From contig NZ_AOLQ01000054.1 of the NCBI RefSeq assembly GCF_000337775.1, forward strand, positions 62,001 through 126,000: a stretch of DNA of 64,000 bases, given 5' to 3'. Below the pieces are notes generated by a model. The model was not told where the DNA came from. It made no database searches and worked only from the letters and a program-made list of their open reading frames with translations. The DNA comes from Haloarcula vallismortis ATCC 29715 (GTDB taxonomy: Archaea; Halobacteriota; Halobacteria; Halobacteriales; Haloarculaceae). A program made the translations under genes and the position numbers. Shown in pieces: positions 9,401 through 17,071 of this stretch (its first letter is position 1; each line of letters starts with the position of its first letter).

Positions 9401-9505
9401 GTCGTCGCGCCCGGCGCATCCTGTCGGTCTCAGATCGACGACTTCGGCGATGGCAACGAGGAGCCGCCACATCCAATCGAGATGGTCGCGGCAGCAATCA
9501 GGTAG
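6461..9505 (+). CDS. FAD-linked oxidase / Fe-S fusion, D-lactate or glycolate dehydrogenase type
   Basis: A 1014-residue fusion of GlcD-like and GlcF-like halves. Residues about 45-270 are a PCMH-type FAD domain with the PRGGGTSLAGQ motif, followed by the FAD-oxidase C-terminal domain ending with the GEHGDG motif near residue 525. Two ferredoxin-like clusters follow, CHGCAGC...CP at about 607 and CIGCKGCKKDCP at about 669. Two CCG-type domain elements, GHCHQKA near 914 and DSGCCGMAG near 944, close the protein. Such enzymes oxidise D-lactate or 2-hydroxyacids and pass electrons through Fe-S centres to the respiratory chain at the inner membrane face. Position directly after lctP supports lactate as substrate. 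2-Hydroxyglutarate is a possible alternative, since YdiJ-type fusions use it. Confidence 0.9.
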   Translation: MAYESRPPKQHDPATDPSANYDYQGDSVNRPDLVAALERRVDGDVRFDTYTRELFATDASAYEQLPIGVVSPVSTDDVVAVMEYCADEGIPVLPRGGGTSLAGQAVNEAVVLDFKRHMDEPLSVDPEAGRARAQVGITIARLNDRLEPHGLKFAPDPAWGDKSVLGGAIGNNTTGAHSLKYGKTDAYIEECEVVLADGTRTTFGWVDVDALEARAAEAGPDADLETRIYAEVAKILAEDAEEIDARYPDLKRNVSGYNLDELVDSARERGEVNLARLFAGSEGTLAVVTEATVSLEPVPEATAVAMLTYDNIISAMEDVAPILDHDPSAVEVMDDVLLDLAAETPEFADVVGMLPEETDSTLLVEFYADSAEDGAQKVADLLADRLPDYDARESPSDGAGSVTDAPVNAVDALEAYDADRQAKFWKMRKAGLPILLSRTGDDKHWPFVEDTAVPAENLPEYIADIRELFDEHDTFASYYAHAGPGVLHIRPLLNLKSGDGIETMEAISDAITDLVVQYDGSVSGEHGDGRARTQWNRKLYGDDLWETFRDLKSAFDPDWRLNPGNICGEHDPAENLRYDPDYEFDAGFEPALDWGNENGFQGMVELCHGCAGCTGHQETTGGVMCPTYRAAEEEITSTRGRANMLRSAMDGDLPDDPFEEGFVTEVLDLCIGCKGCKKDCPSGVDMAKLKAEVVHEHHQREGISLRDKLFANVETVLSLGSTFAPVSNWLMDLPGSGFLMEKTVGITEERTLPAFHRTTFRDWWADRGGALVAANKADRKALLLADPYTNYSHPDVGKAAVTVLEAAGVHVVVPDAVTDSGRPAFSKSMLDHARETARTNVDALAPRIRDGWDVVTIEPSDAVMYQVDYRDLLSGDDVETVAANTYGICEYLDTYRLGEAIPFKEPGDSLAYHGHCHQKATKKDHHAVGILRRAGYDVDPLDSGCCGMAGSFGYEAEHYSMSEGIAALLLGQIDDSPAEQVVAPGASCRSQIDDFGDGNEEPPHPIEMVAAAIR

Positions 9506-9542
9506 CCAGAGTGTCGGGCAGCGGATGCTGCCGGGACCGGGA

Positions 9543-9989
9543 TCAGAACCCGATACCGTCCCGCTGTCTGACCGCAACGTCGTATCCGTCCACTGTCGAC
9601 CGAAGCGCCTGTGTGAACGGTTCTGCGTCGAACTGGCCGTGCACTCGAACCGTCGTTGCGGAGGCTGTCTGGGGCTGTGCTGTGACTTTCGGCCGACCGA
9701 CTCGGCCACCGGTGTGGATATCGACACTGTCGAGTGTGTCGTATGACTGTGTTTCGACCTGTTCGGCTGTCTCGATAGCCGCGGGGACGCCCTCCTCGAC
9801 CACCTGTGACGCGAACGCGGCGGCCCGCTGGTCCGGCGATCCGAACAGCAGGTCGACGGGGGTCAGATAGTCGTACTCGACGAAGTAGGCCCGCTCCGTA
9901 CAGAACAACACGTCGACCAGCCGGAGTGGGTACGACCCTCGCATCGTATAATGCAAGTGGACGCGGAGTTCGTCGGTCACGAGAACCAC
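9543..9989 (-). CDS. Conserved haloarchaeal protein of unknown function, third gene of Nramp operon
   Basis: 148 residues, soluble and acidic, no membrane segment and no motif I recognise. The N-terminal 60 residues contain a hydrophobic-aromatic strand pattern (RLVDVLFCTERAYFVEYDYL) followed by an LFGSPDQRAAAFA helix, and the C-terminal part alternates short strands with threonines. Its start overlaps the end of the upstream Nramp-like gene by 13 bases, so the two are almost certainly co-translated, which suggests a role linked to that transporter such as a cytoplasmic accessory or sensor. It ends 37 bases from the convergent dehydrogenase gene. Confidence 0.65.
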   Translation of the reverse strand: MVLVTDELRVHLHYTMRGSYPLRLVDVLFCTERAYFVEYDYLTPVDLLFGSPDQRAAAFASQVVEEGVPAAIETAEQVETQSYDTLDSVDIHTGGRVGRPKVTAQPQTASATTVRVHGQFDAEPFTQALRSTVDGYDVAVRQRDGIGF

Positions 9990-11743
9990 CCTTTCGCAGT
10001 GGCCGCGTCAGCGACCGTTCCGTCTGCCGCAACCTTCGCACGTCCCACCCGATACATCGTATACACCTGGACGAGCAGGAAGACCGCCCAGAGGGCGTAC
10101 CCCCCCGGTGCACTGCCGAGTACGGTCGTCTGGACGGCAAACGCCTGCAACCCCAGCCGTGTCGTCAGCCCAGTCCCGATCAAGAGGACGCTGAAATAGC
10201 CGAAAAACGCGGCGGCGACCCACATCGCGGCGACGCGGCCCCAGCCCGGCATCGTGTGTTCCGGGAGTCGGACTGTGTTGACGAGTTGGACGATGACGAT
10301 GTAGGGCCACATCAGGAGCCCGGACATCGCCGCCCCAACGACCAAGAGTCCGAACGGGTCAGATATCGATATCGGCAGGGTGAGGATGAGCACGCCCCAG
10401 CCACAGAAGACGGTCAGCAGCCCCCAGAACAGTCGCGGCAGGCTCCAGCCCGCTTCCCGCCCGTACAGCTCGTAGATGATGTCGGAGCTGTTCCGGACGA
10501 ACGATTCGATGATCGCGTATTCGGTCGTAAACAGGGCGAGAAACAGCGTGACGTAGATGACGCTCGTCGTGACCCCGCCGACGGACGGCGCAATCTCGAT
10601 GAGCCACATATCTACTGCGTCACTCGTCGTCCCCGGTGCTTGCGACACCGCGATGACGACCAGTATTGTCGTGACTAGCAGGAGGCCCAGCAGGAAGGTC
10701 AAGAGGTGTTCGAGCTGTGTCACGCGCCACCAGCCCCGCCACCGTTTGAGGTTTTGCGTGTCCGGAGTGAACGTGAACCCGTCTTCGTGAACGGTTTCGG
10801 GGTCATCGCCGGCGAAGGGATTCTTGATTCGGCCCTGATACCGGCCCATTCCGTAGCCTTTCTCGCGTATCCAGAGGCTCTGTGAGAGGTTGAGGTACCC
10901 GCCAGCCCCGGCATATGCTAGCGCGCCGACCAGCACGGCGATGGTCCCGACCGGCGAGTAGTCACCGACTTCTGTCAGACTTCCCGGAACGCTAAACAGC
11001 ACGTCCACCGACCCGATGAGAACGAACAGCAGCAGTGCGAATGCGATGGACAGCGCCACCAGAATAAGCTGGAGGCTCTCGACGACGTTGTACATCAGCG
11101 GCGTCACCTGATAGGTAATCCAGATGAACACCATGAGCGCGATGCCGAACAGTCGCCAGCCGACGATGTCGACGCCGGCAACGTCGTACGTGCCGAGTGC
11201 GAGCCCTTCCGCCCCGATTCGCGCGGCGCTTGCGGCCCAGCCCGGCCAGCCCAGACTGACGAACCCGCCCAGTAGCATGGCCAGCGGAAGGACCGGATGG
11301 ACCCGTTCGAATGCCCGAAACACGCTCTCACCGGTCGCGAGTGTCCACCGCTGTATCTCGGTGTTGATGATAAAGTGGAGACTGACAGCCACGAGGAACA
11401 GCCAGTACAGTCCCCACCCGTAGCTGGCGACCAGATGTGGCCAGAACAGCGTCTCACCGCTCCCGAGTGATGCCCCGAGCATGATTGCGCTGGGACCGAC
11501 GACGTGGCGGAGCTTCGGCACTTTCGGCAACGAGAGTTCTCTGAACCGCCCGCCCGTTCCCGTGTCTGGATGAGCATCGCTCTCTGGTGCCACTTCGAGA
11601 TTGTCATACGCGACCGGGGTGTACGACGAGATGGGATACCGCTGCTCTTTACGAGAGGCGTACACCTCCGATGTCTCTGCCTCACCCTCTTGCGCTACGT
11701 CCGACTGTTCCGTCGGCTTTTCCTCTGGCATCGATGAACTCAC
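9977..11743 (-). CDS. Nramp (SLC11)-related transporter lacking canonical metal motifs
   Basis: 588 residues: a hydrophilic, acidic N-terminus of about 90 residues, then about 11-12 membrane segments of the LeuT-like SLC11 family. The first segment reads GASLGSGETLFWP where canonical Mn/Fe transporters have the DPGN metal-binding motif, and the sixth reads AYAGAGGYLNLSQ where they have MPH. The metal-coordinating residues are thus absent, so manganese transport should not be assumed. The GTG at 11743 overlaps the TGA of the regulator gene (GTGA), favouring this start by translational coupling; the ATG at 11731 is the alternative. It is the middle gene of a regulator-transporter-unknown operon. 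Confidence 0.8.
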   Translation of the reverse strand: MSSSMPEEKPTEQSDVAQEGEAETSEVYASRKEQRYPISSYTPVAYDNLEVAPESDAHPDTGTGGRFRELSLPKVPKLRHVVGPSAIMLGASLGSGETLFWPHLVASYGWGLYWLFLVAVSLHFIINTEIQRWTLATGESVFRAFERVHPVLPLAMLLGGFVSLGWPGWAASAARIGAEGLALGTYDVAGVDIVGWRLFGIALMVFIWITYQVTPLMYNVVESLQLILVALSIAFALLLFVLIGSVDVLFSVPGSLTEVGDYSPVGTIAVLVGALAYAGAGGYLNLSQSLWIREKGYGMGRYQGRIKNPFAGDDPETVHEDGFTFTPDTQNLKRWRGWWRVTQLEHLLTFLLGLLLVTTILVVIAVSQAPGTTSDAVDMWLIEIAPSVGGVTTSVIYVTLFLALFTTEYAIIESFVRNSSDIIYELYGREAGWSLPRLFWGLLTVFCGWGVLILTLPISISDPFGLLVVGAAMSGLLMWPYIVIVQLVNTVRLPEHTMPGWGRVAAMWVAAAFFGYFSVLLIGTGLTTRLGLQAFAVQTTVLGSAPGGYALWAVFLLVQVYTMYRVGRAKVAADGTVADAATAKGWFS

Positions 11744-12312
11744 CCACCAACGTAGTGCCAGACGTGCTCGTGGTCGGCAGCCAGGTCAACCTGTGGGAGG
11801 TCTTCTAAGGCGGGCCCGATAGCATCCCACCACTCGTCAGCGGTCTTGTAGCCCGCCGGATGTTCCTGAAACACCTCAGTAATGAGTTCCCCGGCATCGG
11901 TATCGGGATTTTCACGAAGATAATCGTACGCGGCTCTCAACGCCGAACGCCGGTCGTCGAGTACCGCACCTGTCCCCGGCAGGTCCGCATCGGCGATACT
12001 GTGTTCGACTGGTGGCTCTCGGTCCTGTTGCGGTTCCGTGCTCGGGCCGACGAGCTGGGAGAACGGGATCCACCAGACCCGGCTCCGCGCGCCGACCTTT
12101 CGCGTTTCCAGCTTCCCTCGTTCCACGAGTATGTCGAGCTTGTTGTGTGCCGTCTTCCGGGAACAACCGAGTGCGTCCATTACGTCAGTTGCGGTCAACG
12201 GCTTCGCTTGATCCGTCCGATCTTGAAACACCGAGAGCACCCGCTCTGGTGTGAACTCTGCCGTGGACGGTGGTGACCCGTCAGCCCGACCATCGTCCGC
12301 GGTATTGCTCAT
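11740..12312 (-). CDS. Winged-helix transcriptional regulator, first gene of the Nramp-like operon
   Basis: 190 residues. Residues about 15-80 form a winged helix: TPERVLSVF, a recognition region DVMDALGCSRKTAHNKLDIL, and a basic wing RKVGARSRVWW. The C-terminal 90 residues form a second acidic helical domain, probably for dimerisation or ligand sensing. The ATG at 12312 is chosen because an operator-like inverted repeat (12321-12338) lies just upstream, where a leaderless transcript would start; a start at 12321 would put the repeat inside the gene boundary. The 4-base overlap with the transporter gene and the upstream repeat suggest autoregulated control of the transporter. Confidence 0.8.
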   Translation of the reverse strand: MSNTADDGRADGSPPSTAEFTPERVLSVFQDRTDQAKPLTATDVMDALGCSRKTAHNKLDILVERGKLETRKVGARSRVWWIPFSQLVGPSTEPQQDREPPVEHSIADADLPGTGAVLDDRRSALRAAYDYLRENPDTDAGELITEVFQEHPAGYKTADEWWDAIGPALEDLPQVDLAADHEHVWHYVGG

Positions 12313-12320
12313 ACGTAGCA

Positions 12321-12338
12321 ATTACAGTCGTATGTAAT
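12321..12338. promoter_or_regulatory. Operator-like inverted repeat ATTACA-N6-TGTAAT
   Basis: A perfect 6-base inverted repeat with a 6-base spacer (GTCGTA), starting nine bases before the regulator's ATG. Repressor binding here would cover the transcription start. A 14-base part (12328-12341) recurs exactly at 3209-3222, and the same arm-spacer design recurs before lctP. Confidence 0.5.
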
Positions 12339-12527
12339 AGACTTTTCTGCACGAATCTCTGTTTCGGGAGCAAACGCTTTCGCTCCGTCTGACGCTCGAT
12401 AGGTCTCAATCACACACGAAGGTATGAATAGACTCTCTCAGTGGACACACCAATAATGGGGTAGGAAAAACCCTCCTCAATCGGTTCCCCCCGCTAGCGA
12501 TCACGCTCCGCTGGAGTAGTCTGACTC

Positions 12528-13862
12528 TCACTCAGCCGGCTCCGACGCAGGCACTGACTGCTTGGTTTCCACGACTGCACGCTCTGGAAGTTCGATGTTT
12601 GGTTTCCGACCGACCGTCAGCAGGCGCTCGGTGAGCGTCAACTCCTCCGGACTGGGACTTGGCTTCTGCACTTCCTCGTAGTCGACAACCACTTGCTCGT
12701 TTTTTGCGGTGATGCGCACGGCACAGAGCTGGTAGGAGGGGTAAAACACCGGGGGCAGAAGCCCGATGATGCCGTCCCGACGGTGGAGGCGTTTGAGCCA
12801 GGTCCCGCTGTTGACGACCAGCCCGCCGTCGACCGACTGCACGCTCGGCCGGTGGGTGTGGCCGTAGCAGAAGACAACTACGTCGTCCTTTTCATCGAAC
12901 ACTTCCTGAGCGGCTTCCTTGTACGGTGTCTGGGTATCGACAGTGAGGTCGGTTTCGAAGACCCCGAAGCGGTTGATGGTCTTCTTGATGTCCCGGCGCA
13001 GCAGATACAACGGTATGCCAACGAGCAACAGGAGCCCGGCCAGTGACGCATTCACGACAAGCAGTACCCAGATGGCGGTGCCGACTGTGCCGAACTGTCC
13101 CAGAAACGACGTCGTCGTTTCGACCGGTGCGGACCAGACGCCGAGGAGGTTCAGCGCCGCCAGAATCGCCAAGATAGCGCTCACATTGAACAGCAACAGG
13201 AACGGCACCAGTGCATACCGAAGCAGCGGGTTCATCTCCCGATAGAAGTACTTCGAAAGCATCCACACTGGAACCCGCTCTGTCGGCGTTACAGCCTGGA
13301 CATCCTTGAGCCAGTTGTACCGACCCCGGTCTGAGAGCTGACCGGCTCGGCTCGTGACAAGTGTGTTATAGTAGTAGCCAAGCGGCGTCACGTTGGCGTC
13401 GCCCCAGTCCTCGATGCGGTTATTCGGGTCCTGCTGATTGCCGTGTTCGAGGTGGATGGCCTTGTCTCCAACCGGACGGGTAATCGACTTCGCCTGGACG
13501 AGATTGACGTTGTACGCCGCGAACCGCTCCACGTACTCGTCATAGGCTGCGAGCTCGTGGTCGTGGTTCCCCGGAATCAGGGTTATTTCGATGTTCTCGC
13601 CGGTCTTTCGCAACTGCTCGAACAGGGTCGGATAGGTCTCTTCGAGGGCGTCGAACTTCTCCAGTCCCGACATACCGGTAAACTCCCATAGCCCAAAGGC
13701 GTCACCGTTAATGAGCAACTCGGCGTCCTCGTCGGTGGTTTCTAACCGGGTCAGAAAATCGAGCAGCTCGTCGAGAAATTCCACCTCCTCTAGCTGTTCG
13801 TCGCCGCCGATGTGAAGATCGCTGATGACGTAGTAGACGCGGTCGTCGGCGGTGCCGTCCAT
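12528..13862 (-). CDS. Membrane-inserted calcineurin-like metallophosphoesterase
   Basis: 444 residues. All metallophosphatase signatures are visible: SDLHIGG with Asp15 and His17, NGDAF with Asp54, PGNHDHE (residues 97-103), HLEHG near 137-141 and GHTH at 334-337. The enzyme should hold two metal ions and hydrolyse a phosphoester. Unusually, two strong membrane helices (about 218-242 and 262-287) sit inside the catalytic domain, between the HLEHG and GHTH motifs, joined by a short outside loop. The active site would then face the cytoplasm at the membrane surface, suggesting a lipid- or membrane-bound substrate (UDP-diacylglucosamine hydrolase relatives act on lipids). Neighbours give no further clue. 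Confidence 0.82.
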   Translation of the reverse strand: MDGTADDRVYYVISDLHIGGDEQLEEVEFLDELLDFLTRLETTDEDAELLINGDAFGLWEFTGMSGLEKFDALEETYPTLFEQLRKTGENIEITLIPGNHDHELAAYDEYVERFAAYNVNLVQAKSITRPVGDKAIHLEHGNQQDPNNRIEDWGDANVTPLGYYYNTLVTSRAGQLSDRGRYNWLKDVQAVTPTERVPVWMLSKYFYREMNPLLRYALVPFLLLFNVSAILAILAALNLLGVWSAPVETTTSFLGQFGTVGTAIWVLLVVNASLAGLLLLVGIPLYLLRRDIKKTINRFGVFETDLTVDTQTPYKEAAQEVFDEKDDVVVFCYGHTHRPSVQSVDGGLVVNSGTWLKRLHRRDGIIGLLPPVFYPSYQLCAVRITAKNEQVVVDYEEVQKPSPSPEELTLTERLLTVGRKPNIELPERAVVETKQSVPASEPAE

Positions 13863-13986
13863 TGAATACGGGTTCCTGACCCACAGACAAAGGCGTTGCT
13901 CTCCGGGAAATCACGACGGAAAATTGTGGTGGCGGCCGGGAATGTGGCTTATAGACGCGTTCTCGCCGATATCGAGAGCTGCTCGA

Positions 13987-15003
13987 TTACAGTTCAAGCA
14001 CGGCTCGGAACCGCGCTTCGTTGTCGATCATCTGGCCGTACGCCTCACTGACATCTTCGAGCGGGTAGGTCTCGATCTCCGGTTCGATGTCACGGAGCGA
14101 ACTGAACTCCAGCGTGTCCTGTGAGTCGCGTCCGTGTCCCGAGGCCCAGCCCTCCACTGCGCCCCGGTTCTGGACGAGCTGCTGTGCGCTCACTTCCACT
14201 GGCTCGCCGGGGACACCGACGACGACGACAGAGCCGTCGACACCGATTCCGCTGACGATAGAACTGATCGCGTCACTCGATGGTGCTGTCGCAAGCACCA
14301 CGTCGGCCCCACCAAGCTCCTGTAGTCGCTGACCAGCATCTGTCTCCGCCGCGTTGATGAAGTGGTCAGCACCCAGTTCTTGTGCCAGTGACTCTTTCTC
14401 CGGTGTTCGGGAGATAGCGGCCGTCTCGAAGCCAGCCGCGTGTGCATACTGGATGCCGAGGTGGCCGAGGCCGCCGACGCCCTGCACGGCGACGAGGTCT
14501 CCGACGTTCGCGTCGCTGTTCCGGAGCGCGTTGAACGTCGTTACACCCGCACAGAGCAGCGGTGCCGCGGCCGCCGCGTCAAGTGACTCCGGAATCTTCG
14601 CGAGCGCCTCCGATGGTGCGGTCATGTACTCCGCGTACCCGCCATCGTAGCTCAGCCCGGTGATTTCGCCGTTTTCACACTGGAGGAAGTTCCCCCGGCG
14701 ACACTGGTCACACGTCGAACAGTGGCCGCCGTGCCAGCCGACGCCGACCCTGTCGCCCACGTCCCAGGTGTCGACAGCGTCGCCGACGGCGTCGACGCGG
14801 CCCGCTACCTCGTGGCCCGGAACCCGCGGATAGGAGACGACCGGATTGGTCCCCTCTTTCGCGTACACGTCGCTGTGACAGATACCACAGGCGTCCACTG
14901 CGACCCGTACCTCGCCGGCGTCCGGCTCGGGCACGTCCCGTTCGACGACCTCGAAGTCCGCTCCCGCTTCGGGTACGACCGCCGCTCGCATCGTGTCTGA
15001 CAT
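13987..15003 (-). CDS. Zinc-dependent alcohol dehydrogenase (CGICHSD type)
   Basis: 338 residues, MDR superfamily of the YjgB/cinnamyl-alcohol or yeast ADH-like branch. Catalytic zinc ligands are Cys39 in ACGICHSD and His64 in PGHE; structural zinc cysteines are at 95, 98, 101 and 109. The nucleotide loop is GVGGLGHLG near residues 174-182. It interconverts primary alcohols and aldehydes with NAD(P)H. The substrate cannot be read from sequence. It is a single gene; the region upstream contains a protease pseudogene rather than an operon partner. Confidence 0.9.
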   Translation of the reverse strand: MSDTMRAAVVPEAGADFEVVERDVPEPDAGEVRVAVDACGICHSDVYAKEGTNPVVSYPRVPGHEVAGRVDAVGDAVDTWDVGDRVGVGWHGGHCSTCDQCRRGNFLQCENGEITGLSYDGGYAEYMTAPSEALAKIPESLDAAAAAPLLCAGVTTFNALRNSDANVGDLVAVQGVGGLGHLGIQYAHAAGFETAAISRTPEKESLAQELGADHFINAAETDAGQRLQELGGADVVLATAPSSDAISSIVSGIGVDGSVVVVGVPGEPVEVSAQQLVQNRGAVEGWASGHGRDSQDTLEFSSLRDIEPEIETYPLEDVSEAYGQMIDNEARFRAVLEL

Positions 15004-15115
15004 AGCAGTACTTCCGGCTCGACGCTGATAAACGGCCAGTTAGCAGATATCCTTACGGGGGCTACAGGGCCGGCAGGGCCACAAAATATCGCCGGGGGAC
15101 AGTCCGGCCGTCGGC

Positions 15116-15330
15116 TCAGGACCGGAGCCGCTGGATGCGCTTCTCTGTCGGCGGATGTGTCGAAACAGCTCCTCGAACAGCACTTTGCCGGCGTTGCAGA
15201 TACAGTGGGCGCGCATGTTGCTCTCGACCGTCGATTCACGTTCTTCAGCACCACGGGAGACTCGTCCGAGTGCACGAGCCAGTGGCCCGACGGTGCCAAT
15301 AGTGCGTCTCGTCTGCGAGGACCTGCGACA
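15116..15330 (-). pseudogene. Remnant of an HtpX-type M48 metalloprotease gene (C-terminus only, frameshifted)
   Basis: Read on the minus strand, the last codons give STHPPTEKRIQRLRS and a stop at 15116-15118, the hallmark C-terminus of HtpX membrane proteases. Upstream, in the neighbouring frame, the sequence reads PLARALGRVSRGAEE...CNAGKVLFEELF, matching the helix that precedes this tail in the family. The two frames meet at a TTT run (15163-15165): one extra T would restore LFSTHPPTEK. The zinc-binding HExxH half and the membrane segments are absent and the space is occupied by the divergent start of the next gene. This is a decayed 3' fragment. The boundary at 15330 is approximate. Confidence 0.7.
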
Positions 15331-15408
15331 GAACCGAAGAGAACGGCGACACCCCCCTTCCGTTGGGGAGCCGAAACCCTATCAACGTGGGTCCGAAACG
15401 GCACTGAC

Positions 15409-16008
15409 ATGTCTCTCTCCCGCTTTGCTGGGTGGTTCCGACCCTACTCCGTTCCGATCTGTCTGTTTGTCGTCGTGGCGGCTACCGTGTTGTTCGTGCC
15501 GCCGCTGGTGCTTGGGGAAGTGACCGGCCGCACGTACGCCCTGACGATAGCAGTGCTCATCGTCGCTGTCTCGTCGGTCCTCCCGTACGCTGTCGCCGTT
15601 GCCATTTTGACTGTTCCGGTCCCCTACGCTGGACTGGGAAGCTACGCGGCTCCGGCCGCTGTCGAGTCGTTCTCGCCGACCGCGGCGCTCCGACACGTTG
15701 TCGCTGGCGTCTCCTATGCCGTCGCGGCCACCGCCGTCGGCGGTGTCAGCGTCGGCATCGACTTCGCGGTTTCGAGCGGCTCGAGCCCGCTACAGGCGGT
15801 GCGGTTTCCGGCGCTTGGGGTTCCGCCGTTCCTGACGCTCGGCGGCGCGGCCGTCGCCGCCGTCTACGTCGCCGTCCAGCTGTGGCGATACGACAGCCCG
15901 CTCGCCGAGATCGGGCTGGACACGGTCCTCGGAACGGTGGGCCTCGGTGTTCTCCTCGCCGCGTCGCCCGTCGCCGCGCTCTGGCTGTTCGGGGCCTTCG
16001 GTTTCTGA
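15409..16008 (+). CDS. Haloarchaeal integral membrane protein of unknown function
   Basis: 199 residues, about five or six membrane segments separated by short loops, with almost no soluble part. No enzyme or transporter motif is recognised. The ATG at 15409 gives a typical membrane-protein start (MSLSRFAGWFRPYS followed by a hydrophobic helix). A longer in-frame version from 15157 would run through the antisense of the HtpX remnant and is rejected. It lies 81 bases before the aldo/keto reductase gene on the same strand; a functional link is not evident. Confidence 0.65.
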   Translation: MSLSRFAGWFRPYSVPICLFVVVAATVLFVPPLVLGEVTGRTYALTIAVLIVAVSSVLPYAVAVAILTVPVPYAGLGSYAAPAAVESFSPTAALRHVVAGVSYAVAATAVGGVSVGIDFAVSSGSSPLQAVRFPALGVPPFLTLGGAAVAAVYVAVQLWRYDSPLAEIGLDTVLGTVGLGVLLAASPVAALWLFGAFGF

Positions 16009-16089
16009 ACGCCCGAGCCCCCCGTCGCACACCCGGTCCTACCCGCCGGCTTCAAAACGTCTTAAAGTCGCAAGCACCCGCTGTCGGAT

Positions 16090-16926
16090 ATGACAAAGCA
16101 ACAGTCCCAGACAGGCGGCCCGCGAGCGAGTGGAATGCCGATGCTCGGGCTCGGAACCTGGCAGAACGACGACGAGGCGCAGTGCACCGAGAGCGTTCGG
16201 ACGGCGCTGGAGGCCGGCTACCGGCATATCGACACCGCACAGGCCTACGAGAACGAGAGCGCCGTGGGCGACGGTATCGCCGCGGCCGATGTGGACCGCG
16301 ACGACATCTTCCTGGCGACCAAGGTCTGGATTTCGAACCTCTCACACGACGATGTCATCGAGACGACCGAGGAGAGCCTCGACAAACTCGGCGTCGATTC
16401 GGTGGACCTGCTGTACGTCCACTGGGCGGCGGGCGAGTACGAGCCCGAGGAGACACTCCCGGCGTTCGACGAACTCGTCGACCGCGGCCTGATCGACAAC
16501 GTCGGCGTCTCGAACTTCGAACCACACCACGTCGAGACCGCGATGGACGTGCTCGATGCGCCGGTGTTCGCAAACCAGGTCGAGGTTCATCCGTTCCTCC
16601 AGCAGTCGGAACTGCGTGAGCACGCGGCCGAACAGGACTACGAACTGGTCGCGTACTCGCCGCTTGCCCGCGGGGAAGTGTTCGGTCACGACGTCATCGA
16701 AGCTATCGCCGACGCCCACGACGCCAGCGAGGCACAGGTCAGCCTCGCGTGGCTCCGCGAGAAGGGTGTGACGGCGATTCCGAAAGCCACGAGCGAAGCC
16801 CACATTACGGACAACCTGGCGAGCCTCGACCTGTCGCTTTCCGACGCTGAAATCGACCGTATCGACGGCATCGAGACCGTCGACCGGCGCGTCGATCCGG
16901 ACTTCGCGCCGGCCGCCTGGGAGTAG
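16090..16926 (+). CDS. Aldo/keto reductase
   Basis: 278 residues, full-length for the family. The catalytic tetrad is complete: Asp48, Tyr53, Lys78 and His111 (in GYRHIDTAQAY, LATKVW and LLYVHW). The C-terminal NADPH-binding segment IPKATSEAHITDN is present. It reduces aldehydes or ketones, probably small sugars, methylglyoxal or 2,5-diketogluconate-like compounds, in the cytoplasm with NADPH. A TATA-like CTTAAA about 28 bases upstream suits a leaderless message. Confidence 0.92.
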   Translation: MTKQQSQTGGPRASGMPMLGLGTWQNDDEAQCTESVRTALEAGYRHIDTAQAYENESAVGDGIAAADVDRDDIFLATKVWISNLSHDDVIETTEESLDKLGVDSVDLLYVHWAAGEYEPEETLPAFDELVDRGLIDNVGVSNFEPHHVETAMDVLDAPVFANQVEVHPFLQQSELREHAAEQDYELVAYSPLARGEVFGHDVIEAIADAHDASEAQVSLAWLREKGVTAIPKATSEAHITDNLASLDLSLSDAEIDRIDGIETVDRRVDPDFAPAAWE

Positions 16927-17071
16927 GGCGGTTCAGGGCGTCATTGGTAGATTCTGCCACTCGGCTGTCGGGCCGTGACACCACGTCTCCCACAGCCCTC
17001 TTCACATTTCGACTCCTTGACCCACTAATGAGATATTTTCGCTCTAACGGGTGGTCCAACTGACTTGGCCT

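Noticed and set aside
11504-12276. Plus-strand open frames opposite the winged-helix regulator and transporter start
   Set aside because: They are Arg/Pro-rich shadows of the minus-strand operon.
15157-15408. N-terminal extension of the membrane protein to 15157
   Set aside because: The extension runs antisense to the HtpX remnant and lacks membrane character; the ATG at 15409 gives a normal membrane-protein start.
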